Below are positions 1-5,767 of a DNA stretch of 5,870 nt, in pieces. The position numbers and the translations under genes were made by a program. The DNA is from Clostridiaceae bacterium. GTDB taxonomy: Bacteria > Bacillota > Clostridia > DSM-8532. The DNA lies in the NCBI GenBank assembly GCA_025361665.1, contig JANYKF010000067.1, positions 1 through 5,870 of the forward strand, given 5' to 3'. Position 1 is the first letter of the stretch; every line of letters starts with the position of its first letter. The notes under the pieces are model-generated. The model made no database searches. It worked only from the letters and a program-made list of their open reading frames with translations, and was not told where the DNA came from.

Positions 1-1335
1 AAAGCGCCGGATCTCCTCGACGGTATGGGAGGCGGCAATCAGCTGGCTCCGCGAGGGGATGTCTATGCCGAAGTGGCAGGGATACATCACGGGCGGCGAA
101 CTGATGCGCATATGCACGGCGATGGCTCCGGCATCCTTGAGAATCTGGACGATGTTGCGGCTGGTCGTGCCCCGTACGATGGAATCGTCCACCATCACCA
201 GTCGCTTTCCCTCCACTTCGTTGCGAAGCGCGTTGAGCTTGATGCGCACGCTCTGTTCGCGCTGCGTCTGCTGTGGCTGGATGAAGGACCTCCCGACATA
301 CCGGTTCTTGATGAACCCTTCCCCATAGGGAATGCCAGATTCGCGGGAAAACCCGATGGCCGCAGTCAGACCGGAGTCTGGCACGCCGATGACCAGTTCG
401 GCTTCCACCGGATGCTCCCGTGCCAGTTGGCGCCCTGCCTCCAGCCGTGCGTTGTAAACCGACGCGCCGTCTATGAAGCTGTCCGGGCGCGCGAAGTAGA
501 TGTGTTCGAACACGCAGAGGCGACGCTGCTTGTCCGCGACCCTGATGGACTCGATGCCGTCTTCGCCGATCAGCACGATTTCACCCGGTTCGACATCGCG
601 GATGAATTTCGCACCCACGGAATCCAGCGCGCAGGTTTCCGACGCAAGCACATAGGAGTTGTCCAGCCGGCCGATGCACAAAGGCCTGATTCCCAGCGGA
701 TCCCGAATGCCGATGAGCCTTTTCGGCGTAAGCATCACGATGGCGAATGAACCCTGAATCGTGTTGATTGTCTCTGCCAATACCTCTTCTATGCTGGCGT
801 ACTGCAGACGATACCTGGAAATGAGGTTGGCGATGACTTCCGAATCCGTCGATGTCTGGAAGATAGCTCCCTTGTCTTCGAGTTCACGGCGCAGGGTGGC
901 CGCGTTCACGAGGTTTCCGTTGTGGGCCAGCGCCACGCGGCTGTTCTTGTAATTGACAATGAGCGGTTGGCAATTCTCTACGGTATTGGCGCCGGTGGTG
1001 GAGTATCTCGTATGGCCGACGGCCATCTTTCCGACCAGCCGATCCAGCACACGGTCGGAAAACACGTCAGGGACCAGCCCCAGCCCCTTGTGGCCGTGGA
1101 TGTCCCCGTCACCGTTCACCGCGATGCCGCAGCCTTCCTGACCCCGGTGCTGCACGGCATAGAGGCCCAGATAGGTCAGGCGGGCCACGTCGAGTCCGTC
1201 GTTGTCGTATACCCCAAAAAGCCCGCACGCCTCATGCAGTTCGTCTGTTTTCCGGATATTGGCTGTGAAAGTCCATTCCGCAGCGGGAGAAGAAACCATG
1301 GGGCCTTCGAGAAATAGTTCCCCGTCATGACGCAT
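1..1335 (-). CDS. purF: Amidophosphoribosyltransferase (glutamine PRPP amidotransferase), 3' end cut off by window
   Basis: PurF transfers glutamine-derived ammonia to PRPP to give 5-phosphoribosylamine, the first committed step of cytosolic de novo purine synthesis. I translated 445 codons with no stop up to base 1. The N-terminal Ntn-hydrolase glutaminase domain starts at the nucleophile Cys37 (ACGLFG), followed by QHRGQEG and AHNGNLVN. The phosphoribosyltransferase domain carries the PRPP loop VDDSIVRGTT at residues 382-391. Cys274 and Cys420 match two of the four [4Fe-4S] ligands of the Bacillus-type enzyme, with the same 146-residue spacing; the other two should lie beyond the window. 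About 60 residues appear to be missing. I chose ATG 1335 because it lies 4 bases after the purE stop and has an AAGGGA ribosome site 10 bases upstream. ATG 1299 is an in-frame alternative. The start at 1335 leaves 36 residues before Cys37, longer than the 11-residue propeptide of B. subtilis, and this must be processed to expose the catalytic Cys. Identity is secure; the exact start is less so. Confidence 0.96.
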   Translation of the reverse strand, partial: MRHDGELFLEGPMVSSPAAEWTFTANIRKTDELHEACGLFGVYDNDGLDVARLTYLGLYAVQHRGQEGCGIAVNGDGDIHGHKGLGLVPDVFSDRVLDRLVGKMAVGHTRYSTTGANTVENCQPLIVNYKNSRVALAHNGNLVNAATLRRELEDKGAIFQTSTDSEVIANLISRYRLQYASIEEVLAETINTIQGSFAIVMLTPKRLIGIRDPLGIRPLCIGRLDNSYVLASETCALDSVGAKFIRDVEPGEIVLIGEDGIESIRVADKQRRLCVFEHIYFARPDSFIDGASVYNARLEAGRQLAREHPVEAELVIGVPDSGLTAAIGFSRESGIPYGEGFIKNRYVGRSFIQPQQTQREQSVRIKLNALRNEVEGKRLVMVDDSIVRGTTSRNIVQILKDAGAIAVHMRISSPPVMYPCHFGIDIPSRSQLIAASHTVEEIRRF

Positions 1336-1339
1336 GCGC

Positions 1340-1846
1340 TCACATTCCCTTCCATTTTTCCTGCAGGTTTCGGTCCTTTGTTTCAACGGCTTCGGCCATC
1401 TCCCGCTTGTATGCATGCATGCGCAAACGCAATTCAGGATAGGTGCCGCCCATCATCTGCACGGCCAGCAGCGCTGCATTTTCGCTGCCATTGATGGCCA
1501 CCGTGGCGACCGGCACCCCGGATGGCATCTGCACAATCGACAGCAGGGAATCCAACCCGTCAAGGGTGGAGGACTGGATGGGCAGCCCGATGACCGGAAG
1601 CACCGTGAAGGCCGCCAGCACACCAGGAAGGTGCGCCGCCTTTCCTGCCGCGGCAATAATGACATCCACCCCATCCGCCTCGGCACCCCGGGCAAAAGCC
1701 GCCGCCTTGTCAGGCGTGCGGTGGGCGCTGCAGACCCGGACCTCGACTTCCACGCCGAATTTCTTCAAGGTGGACAGGCAGGTCTCCAGCACGGGCATAT
1801 CCGAGTCGCTTCCCATCACGATTGAAACTTTGGGTGTCTTTGCCAT
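1340..1846 (-). CDS. purE: N5-carboxyaminoimidazole ribonucleotide mutase, class I PurE
   Basis: PurE converts N5-CAIR to CAIR in de novo purine synthesis. The 168-residue length is normal for the family. Visible motifs are the nucleotide-binding GSDSD (residues 12-16), SAHRTP with the catalytic His42 (40-45), AHLPG (71-75) and the block SLLSIVQMPSGVPVAT near 100-114. The AHLPG and QMP motifs point to the class I bacterial enzyme rather than the class II AIR carboxylase. The usual GAGGAAHLPG stretch reads AAAGKAAHLPG here, a mild variation. Class I enzymes normally work with PurK (N5-CAIR synthetase), which is not in the window. The start has an excellent TGGAGGG site (1851-1857) five bases or so upstream. 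The gene begins 16 bases after the DUF2156 stop and ends 4 bases before purF, so it sits inside the operon. Confidence 0.97.
   Translation of the reverse strand: MAKTPKVSIVMGSDSDMPVLETCLSTLKKFGVEVEVRVCSAHRTPDKAAAFARGAEADGVDVIIAAAGKAAHLPGVLAAFTVLPVIGLPIQSSTLDGLDSLLSIVQMPSGVPVATVAINGSENAALLAVQMMGGTYPELRLRMHAYKREMAEAVETKDRNLQEKWKGM
1346..1351 (-). promoter_or_regulatory. Ribosome binding site favouring the upstream purF start
   Basis: The motif AAGGGA lies inside the last codons of purE, 10 bases before ATG 1335. The alternative ATG at 1299 has only a weak GAAGG 4 bases upstream. This supports the longer purF N-terminus and translational coupling to purE. Confidence 0.5.
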
Positions 1847-1862
1847 GTTACCCTCCAGAAAA

Positions 1863-2777
1863 TCAGTATTGCAGAAACAAAGTGTACTTGACTGTCATGC
1901 GGCAGGGATGATAGGACTGTTTCGCCTTTTGAAGACCCTCTATGCCCATGTCCTCCTCCCGGTTGACAAAGGCGGCATCCGGCCAGTCCTTCACAAGGTA
2001 ATCCCGGTTGAGCACCGTGTAGATGCCATGGAAATCGGCATTTCCCTTTTCGTACCGCACGACCGCCGTATCCGCATTGAGCCGCTCCCCGATGGTGAAT
2101 GCCTCAAATCGGCCTGCAATGCGGATCAGGATGCCTTTCATGTCCAGCTTGTCCCAGACATCGAGCATCTTGTTGCAGGCATACTTCTCGCAGCTTTCTG
2201 GGCTGTCGCATGTGCAGTCATGCGCCCTGCACCATTCGTCGATGATTCTCCGGCATTCGCCGAGGTTTTCCGGACCTACGGCAACCACTTCATACCCAGG
2301 GTATTGCCGCACGAACTGGCTGATGTGGTTTCGCTTGGAACCGTATTTCCTGCCGGCCAGCTCCCTCAGGGCCGACCCCTCATAAACATAGTCTGCCGTG
2401 CGGTCGGACCGTTCAATGGTGAAATCCGCCCAAGGAACCTGGTTGAACCAGGGGAGGCGCGACTCCTCCACCCTGCCGAATACCAGCTGCTTCCCCTCGC
2501 CGGAAAAACAGCCGTGCAGCCAATGCAGCGCACGACTGAAGGCTTCCGGTTCGAACCTTCCATCCGCCGGCAGCGGGCATAAGGCGAATGGGATGTCGCA
2601 GGCGGACTCCGATACAACCATCAGATGCCCTTCGTGAATGGTGAACTGGAACCGATAATCAAACTGCCACATGTACAGGTAGGCGAATGTCAGTTCGGAG
2701 GCCTGTGGTCGGTTCGCATTCAGGATTGTTTCGATTGGTGTGCGGTCTGCGATGTCTATCTGGTGAAAGCCATTCAT
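1863..2777 (-). CDS. DUF2156 domain protein (GNAT-like, related to the LPG synthase C-terminal domain)
   Basis: This 304-residue protein fits the DUF2156 family, a tandem GNAT-fold group related to the aminoacyl-phosphatidylglycerol synthase catalytic domain. Its substrate is not known, so I assign no reaction. Family-like blocks are GRKYGSKRNHISQF near residues 143-156, FTIGERLNADTAVV near 225-238 and NREEDMGIEGLQKAK near 272-286, followed by a YHP motif. There is no membrane segment or signal peptide, so it is probably cytosolic. An odd feature is five cysteines in 19 residues (183, 188, 190, 196, 201), described as a finding. An AAGGA site precedes the ATG by 9 bases. It begins 27 bases after the pfk stop and ends 16 bases before purE. 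Its place between a glycolytic and a purine gene does not reveal its role. Family assignment is good; function is unknown. Confidence 0.85.
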   Translation of the reverse strand: MNGFHQIDIADRTPIETILNANRPQASELTFAYLYMWQFDYRFQFTIHEGHLMVVSESACDIPFALCPLPADGRFEPEAFSRALHWLHGCFSGEGKQLVFGRVEESRLPWFNQVPWADFTIERSDRTADYVYEGSALRELAGRKYGSKRNHISQFVRQYPGYEVVAVGPENLGECRRIIDEWCRAHDCTCDSPESCEKYACNKMLDVWDKLDMKGILIRIAGRFEAFTIGERLNADTAVVRYEKGNADFHGIYTVLNRDYLVKDWPDAAFVNREEDMGIEGLQKAKQSYHPCRMTVKYTLFLQY

Positions 2778-2804
2778 GGCCTGCTGTCCTTCTTCCTTGT
2801 GGAT

Positions 2805-3893
2805 TCACTCTCCGAAACTCACATTCAAATCCTTGGCAATCCTGACAAGCTCCCCATCCACCGGTACATGACGCAGCCGGCCCGCCACGGAGGCAAGCGG
2901 GATGCCGGTCCAATCGGAGCCATCCACATTCACCATGATCCCGAAACGGCCCTCACAGACAAGATTGACAGCCGCTGCGCCGAACCGGGTGGTGAGCAGG
3001 CGATCCAGCGGGGATGGTTCCCCTCCGCGCTGCAGGTAGCCGAGGACGGTGACACGGGCTTCCAGCTGTGTCAGCATTTCCAGCTCCATGGCAACATCCG
3101 TGCCGACGCCGCCGAATCGGATGGTGTCACCGGTATCCGGTTCGCGAACACTCGCTTCCTTGCCGGATCCGACGGGATTGCACCCTTCGGACACCACGAT
3201 GATGCTGAAGCCCTTGCCCGCGTTCTTCCGCTCGAGCACTTTGCGGGCCACGGCATTGATATTGTAGGGTATCTCAGGGATGAGGATGATGTCCGCCCCG
3301 CCGGCAATGCCGGAGTGAAGGGCGACCCAGCCGGTCTTGCCTCCGACCACCTCGATCACCATGGCCCGATGGTGGGATTCCGCCGTGGAATGAAGCCTGT
3401 CGATGGCAAAGGTAACCGTATCGACGGCCGTCATGAAGCCGAAAGCCATCTGCGTCTCAGGCACGTCATTCTCAATGGTTTTGGGCACCACGACCAACGG
3501 AATGCCGCGATCGGACAACCCGGCCGCTATCGCCAGGCTGTTGTTCCCCCCGATGACAATCAGTGCATCTATGCCATGCATGGAAAGCGTATCCTTGATC
3601 CTGTCCGTCATGTCACGGGCTTTCTTTTCACCGTCCTTGTCCACCATGACCTCGAACGGATTGAAACTGTTGGTTGTGCCGAGGATGGTGCCGCCCTTGT
3701 CGATGAGGCCGGACACGTCTTCGCTCCCCAATTTCTGGAACCGGTTGTACACCAGGCCGACGTATCCATCCTTGTAGCCCACGACTTCGATGTTCTTGCT
3801 GGCGGCTGTCTTCACGACGGCCCGCAGGACCGTGTTCAACCCCGGACAATCTCCGCCGCTGGTCAAGATTCCGATTTTCCTGATCTTCTGCAT
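2805..3893 (-). CDS. 6-phosphofructokinase family protein with atypical active-site residues
   Basis: Members of this family phosphorylate fructose 6-phosphate to the 1,6-bisphosphate in the cytosol using ATP or pyrophosphate. The 362-residue length and overall sequence fit the phosphofructokinase family. Visible motifs are TSGGDCPGLN (11-20), GGTILGTTN (67-75), GGNNS (115-119), PKTIEND (137-143), AIDRLHSTAESHHR (163-176), SEG (235-237) and LGYLQRGG (284-291). Lys138 matches the position that is Lys in pyrophosphate-using enzymes. The neighbouring selector position, Gly for ATP or Asp for pyrophosphate, is Asn118, so the donor cannot be read from motifs. The usual metal-binding Asp is Asn117, the catalytic Asp is Glu141, the MGR motif reads VGG (183-185), and the His of LGHIQRGG is Tyr286. 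The enzyme may be active with altered specificity, or it may have another sugar-phosphate role. The start has a strong AGGAGGAGG site. It lies 17 bases after trmL and 27 before the DUF2156 gene. Confidence 0.9.
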   Translation of the reverse strand: MQKIRKIGILTSGGDCPGLNTVLRAVVKTAASKNIEVVGYKDGYVGLVYNRFQKLGSEDVSGLIDKGGTILGTTNSFNPFEVMVDKDGEKKARDMTDRIKDTLSMHGIDALIVIGGNNSLAIAAGLSDRGIPLVVVPKTIENDVPETQMAFGFMTAVDTVTFAIDRLHSTAESHHRAMVIEVVGGKTGWVALHSGIAGGADIILIPEIPYNINAVARKVLERKNAGKGFSIIVVSEGCNPVGSGKEASVREPDTGDTIRFGGVGTDVAMELEMLTQLEARVTVLGYLQRGGEPSPLDRLLTTRFGAAAVNLVCEGRFGIMVNVDGSDWTGIPLASVAGRLRHVPVDGELVRIAKDLNVSFGE

Positions 3894-3897
3894 GTGG

Positions 3898-3906
3898 CCT
3901 CCTCCT
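3898..3906 (-). promoter_or_regulatory. Strong ribosome binding site of the phosphofructokinase gene
   Basis: A triple repeat reading AGGAGGAGG lies in the 17-base gap after trmL, 4 to 7 bases before ATG 3893. It is the strongest such site in the window and suggests that this gene is translated efficiently within the operon. Confidence 0.75.
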
Positions 3907-3910
3907 ATCT

Positions 3911-4408
3911 TTATCCCTCAGACATCCCGGACAGTCTTCCATGCGTGTCGAGACCTGAAAATCCATGCTGGCGCAATGCCTCGTAGAGAATGACGGCCAC
4001 GGAATTGGACAGGTTCAATGAACGGATGCCCCCGAGCATTGGGATGCGGATGCATTGCCGGGAATTTTCCAGCAGCAGGGATTCGGGCAAACCACGTGTC
4101 TCCGGTCCGAAAACCAGAAAACAATCTTCAGGATATTCAGGCTCCGCATATGTCCTGATTCCCTTTGTCGAAGCGAAAAAAAGAAGTCCGGCCTCCCGCT
4201 GCCGGGTAAACTGTTTCCAATCGTCATAATACCTGATGTCCACCTGGTTCCAGTAATCCAGCCCGGCCCGTTTCAGGTGCCGATCTGAAATGGAAAATCC
4301 AAGAGGTCCTATCAGGTGGAGGCGGGCGCCGGTGGCCGCACAGCTGCGGGCGATGTTGCCGGTATTCTGCGGGATTTCCGGTTCCAGCAAAACGATGTTG
4401 ATTGCCAC
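3911..4408 (-). CDS. trmL: tRNA (cytidine/uridine-2'-O-)-methyltransferase TrmL (SPOUT family)
   Basis: TrmL uses S-adenosylmethionine to 2'-O-methylate the wobble nucleotide 34 of tRNA-Leu isoacceptors in the cytosol. The 165-residue protein carries the SPOUT motifs in order: EPEIPQNTGNIAR near residues 9-21, LVFGPETRGLP near 98-108 and IPMLGGIRSLNLSNSVAV near 121-138, the last forming the knotted cofactor-binding region. It resembles E. coli TrmL closely and is about eight residues longer at the C-terminus. The start is GTG: the two nearby upstream ATGs are out of frame or run into a stop, and AGGA (4418-4421) lies nine bases before the GTG. It is the first gene of the five-gene run, preceded by a 124-base non-coding region with a possible promoter, and is followed 17 bases later by the phosphofructokinase gene. 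Identity is secure. Confidence 0.95.
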   Translation of the reverse strand: MAINIVLLEPEIPQNTGNIARSCAATGARLHLIGPLGFSISDRHLKRAGLDYWNQVDIRYYDDWKQFTRQREAGLLFFASTKGIRTYAEPEYPEDCFLVFGPETRGLPESLLLENSRQCIRIPMLGGIRSLNLSNSVAVILYEALRQHGFSGLDTHGRLSGMSEG

Positions 4409-4417
4409 GCTGTCATT

Positions 4418-4421
4418 TCCT
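4418..4421 (-). promoter_or_regulatory. Ribosome binding site supporting the GTG start of trmL
   Basis: AGGA lies nine bases upstream of GTG 4408. The ATG just upstream is 8 bases out of frame, and the next ATG reaches a stop within six codons, so the GTG is the only plausible start that keeps the conserved N-terminal motif. Confidence 0.55.
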
Positions 4422-4436
4422 GCCTATCATCCGTTC

Positions 4437-4452
4437 CCCATGTCTTCATGGG
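4437..4452. repeat. Small perfect hairpin in the trmL leader
   Basis: A six-base inverted repeat (CCCATG and CATGGG) is separated by a four-base loop. It lies between the candidate promoter and the trmL ribosome site. It is not followed by a T-run on either strand, so it does not look like a terminator. Any role in the leader RNA is conjecture. Confidence 0.45.
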
Positions 4453-4466
4453 TGCCGGAGCCTATC

Positions 4467-4495
4467 CATGGCAATGCCGCAGTGGACTTGCCATG
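4467..4495. repeat. Eight-base inverted repeat at the predicted transcription start of trmL
   Basis: CATGGCAA and TTGCCATG form a perfect inverted repeat around a 13-base centre. It begins 5 bases after the candidate -10 box at 4500-4505, so it would sit at the very 5' end of the transcript as a hairpin, or act as an operator over the start site. No T-run follows it. Its spacing from the promoter is the only hint of function. Confidence 0.45.
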
Positions 4496-4499
4496 ACAT

Positions 4500-4508
4500 A
4501 TCATACCA
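4500..4508 (-). promoter_or_regulatory. Candidate extended -10 promoter for the trmL-purF operon
   Basis: On the minus strand the motif TGGTATGAT fits an extended -10 element (TGn followed by TATGAT). I see no good -35 hexamer at 16-18 bases, which extended -10 promoters can tolerate. It would start transcription near base 4493 and give a leader of about 85 bases before trmL. It is the best promoter-like sequence in the only sizeable gap ahead of the five-gene run. Confidence 0.4.
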
Positions 4509-4510
4509 TA

Positions 4511-4555
4511 ACAACCGCCGACCCGCACGCAATCAGCCTTTGGGCGGCCGGTTGT
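4511..4555 (-). terminator. Long stem-loop spanning the stop codon of the DUF362 gene, possible terminator
   Basis: Bases 4511-4524 pair with 4542-4555 as 13 base pairs with two single-base bulges (C4548 and A4521), leaving a 17-base loop that contains the stop codon. The stem is GC-rich. The sequence after it on the minus strand is T- and A-containing but is not a clean T-run, so it would be a weak or non-canonical terminator. It separates the DUF362 gene from the promoter of the next operon. The long loop leaves open a role in mRNA 3'-end stability. Confidence 0.4.
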
Positions 4556-5723
4556 CCCGTTTCCGCATTTTCCCTGCCAATCCGTCAGCCACCAGCATCC
4601 GGGAGATCCAACCGCGCCGGATGTCTATCGCCTTTTCCGGGCAAAGTTCATGGCAGCAAAAGCACCGGATGCATCCGGAGCTGTCAATGAGAAGCGTTTT
4701 GTCCGGTTTCACCCGGATGACCTTCGCCGGACAGCTCTCCAGACATTTCCGGCACCGGATGCAGTCCTTCGTGCGAATCTCCAGACGCGGCCTCAGCAGG
4801 CCACCGAATCGGGAGAAAAGCGTTTTCCCTGGTTTCGCACCATTTTCCCGAAGGAGCAGCGTCGGCACATCGAAATGGTCGCATCGAACGCTTGCAACGG
4901 GTACCCCGACGACCTGCACGGAAGACGGGCTGAACCACCCCTTTGCGATCCCCGCCCGCATCACAGGGACATGATCGTGCGGCACGCCGATGATATCCAA
5001 TGCGACGGCGTCCGCATCGAATGCATTCTCCGCGGCGATGACCACCCCGAGATGGCGGGGAACGCCCGAACCGGGACCTTCCCCTTCCATGGCCGTAATC
5101 CCGTCTATCAGGTTCAGGGTCGGGGCGGCAGCATGACAGATGTCGATGAGGGCATTCGCAAACCGATCATAGTCATTCATTCTCGCATGATAATCCGCTT
5201 TTTCGGTGCCCGCCACCGCGCCGAACATGTTCTTGACCGCGCCGGTATAAACCATCATCATGTGGGACTTCAACTTCGCGAGGTTGATGATCACATCGGC
5301 ATCCACCAGCGGTTTGAGGATTTGGACCGATTTGAGCAGTGCACCATCCTCCAGCAGGACGGTTTCCACCCGCAGATCCGCGTTCAGGATCGCGCCTGTG
5401 ACATCGGCCACCGCTTCCATTCCGGTCTGGGCATATACCCGCTTCAGCCAGAATGCATTGTAAGGTCCCCCCGGGCTGTCCACGATCGTGACGATGCCGC
5501 CGGCTTCCATGACAGCCCGCGCCACCGCTTCCACGAAAGCCGGATGGGTGGTTGCCGCATCTTCCGGTTTTTTCGCATTCAGAAGATTCGGCTTCAATAC
5601 GACGCGCATGCCCGGTTTCACATAGCGGTCCATCCCGCCGAGTTGTGCGAAGACGCGGGCAACACATGCGCGAACGTTTTCCATTTCGTAATTTTCACAG
5701 CATTGAAGGACTACCATTCCCAC
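4533..5723 (-). CDS. DUF362 domain protein with C-terminal double [4Fe-4S] ferredoxin motif
   Basis: From the chosen GTG the protein has 396 residues. The N-terminal part fits the DUF362 family: LKPNLL near 43-48, DSPG at 82-85, KLKSH at 150-154, TGAVKNMFG at 160-168 and an IDGITAMEGEGP block near 206-217. The C-terminus holds two CxxCxxCxxxCP motifs, with cysteines at 321, 324, 327, 331 and 351, 354, 357, 361, predicting two [4Fe-4S] clusters and an electron-transfer role. There are no membrane segments, so it is probably cytosolic. The partner and the reaction of the DUF362 domain are unknown to me. The open frame runs up to ATG 5858, but that stretch is the palindrome cluster and is unlikely to be coding. 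GTG 5723 has GGAAAGG 8 bases upstream and gives the N-terminal length usual for the family; ATG 5717 and ATG 5741 are alternatives. It lies 124 bases ahead of trmL and is probably its own transcription unit. Confidence 0.88.
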   Translation of the reverse strand: MGMVVLQCCENYEMENVRACVARVFAQLGGMDRYVKPGMRVVLKPNLLNAKKPEDAATTHPAFVEAVARAVMEAGGIVTIVDSPGGPYNAFWLKRVYAQTGMEAVADVTGAILNADLRVETVLLEDGALLKSVQILKPLVDADVIINLAKLKSHMMMVYTGAVKNMFGAVAGTEKADYHARMNDYDRFANALIDICHAAAPTLNLIDGITAMEGEGPGSGVPRHLGVVIAAENAFDADAVALDIIGVPHDHVPVMRAGIAKGWFSPSSVQVVGVPVASVRCDHFDVPTLLLRENGAKPGKTLFSRFGGLLRPRLEIRTKDCIRCRKCLESCPAKVIRVKPDKTLLIDSSGCIRCFCCHELCPEKAIDIRRGWISRMLVADGLAGKMRKRDNRPPKG

Positions 5724-5731
5724 AAAGACAA

Positions 5732-5738
5732 CCTTTCC
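5732..5738 (-). promoter_or_regulatory. Ribosome binding site that selects the GTG start of the DUF362 gene
   Basis: GGAAAGG lies 8 bases before GTG 5723. It is about 14 bases from ATG 5717, which is too far, and it is downstream of the start at ATG 5741, which has only a poor GGCGGA abutting it. This makes the GTG the best-supported start. Confidence 0.5.
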
Positions 5739-5767
5739 CATTCCGCCATTGCCGGCCGAAAACATTG

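Noticed and set aside
25..750. Long plus-strand open frame of 241 codons
   Set aside because: It lies antisense to purF, whose conserved motifs are continuous on the minus strand. Its translation is rich in His, Arg and Asp with no recognisable domain, which is typical of a reverse-strand shadow.
1410..1425. Palindromic run of alternating GCAT bases
   Set aside because: It lies inside the well-conserved purE frame, where it encodes a Met-His-Ala stretch. It is short and not repeated elsewhere in the window.
1847..1862. Purine riboswitch or PurR-type control region ahead of purE
   Set aside because: Only 16 bases separate the genes, taken up by the ribosome site. There is no room for an aptamer or operator, and I see none in the trmL leader.
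1443..2582. Plus-strand open frame covering parts of purE and the DUF2156 gene
   Set aside because: It crosses two well-supported minus-strand genes and the ribosome site between them, and shows no domain.
2625..3986. Plus-strand open frame of 453 codons, the longest on that strand
   Set aside because: It is antisense to the phosphofructokinase gene and the ends of its neighbours. The protein is a His/Asp/Gly-rich shadow without family features, and no ribosome site stands out.
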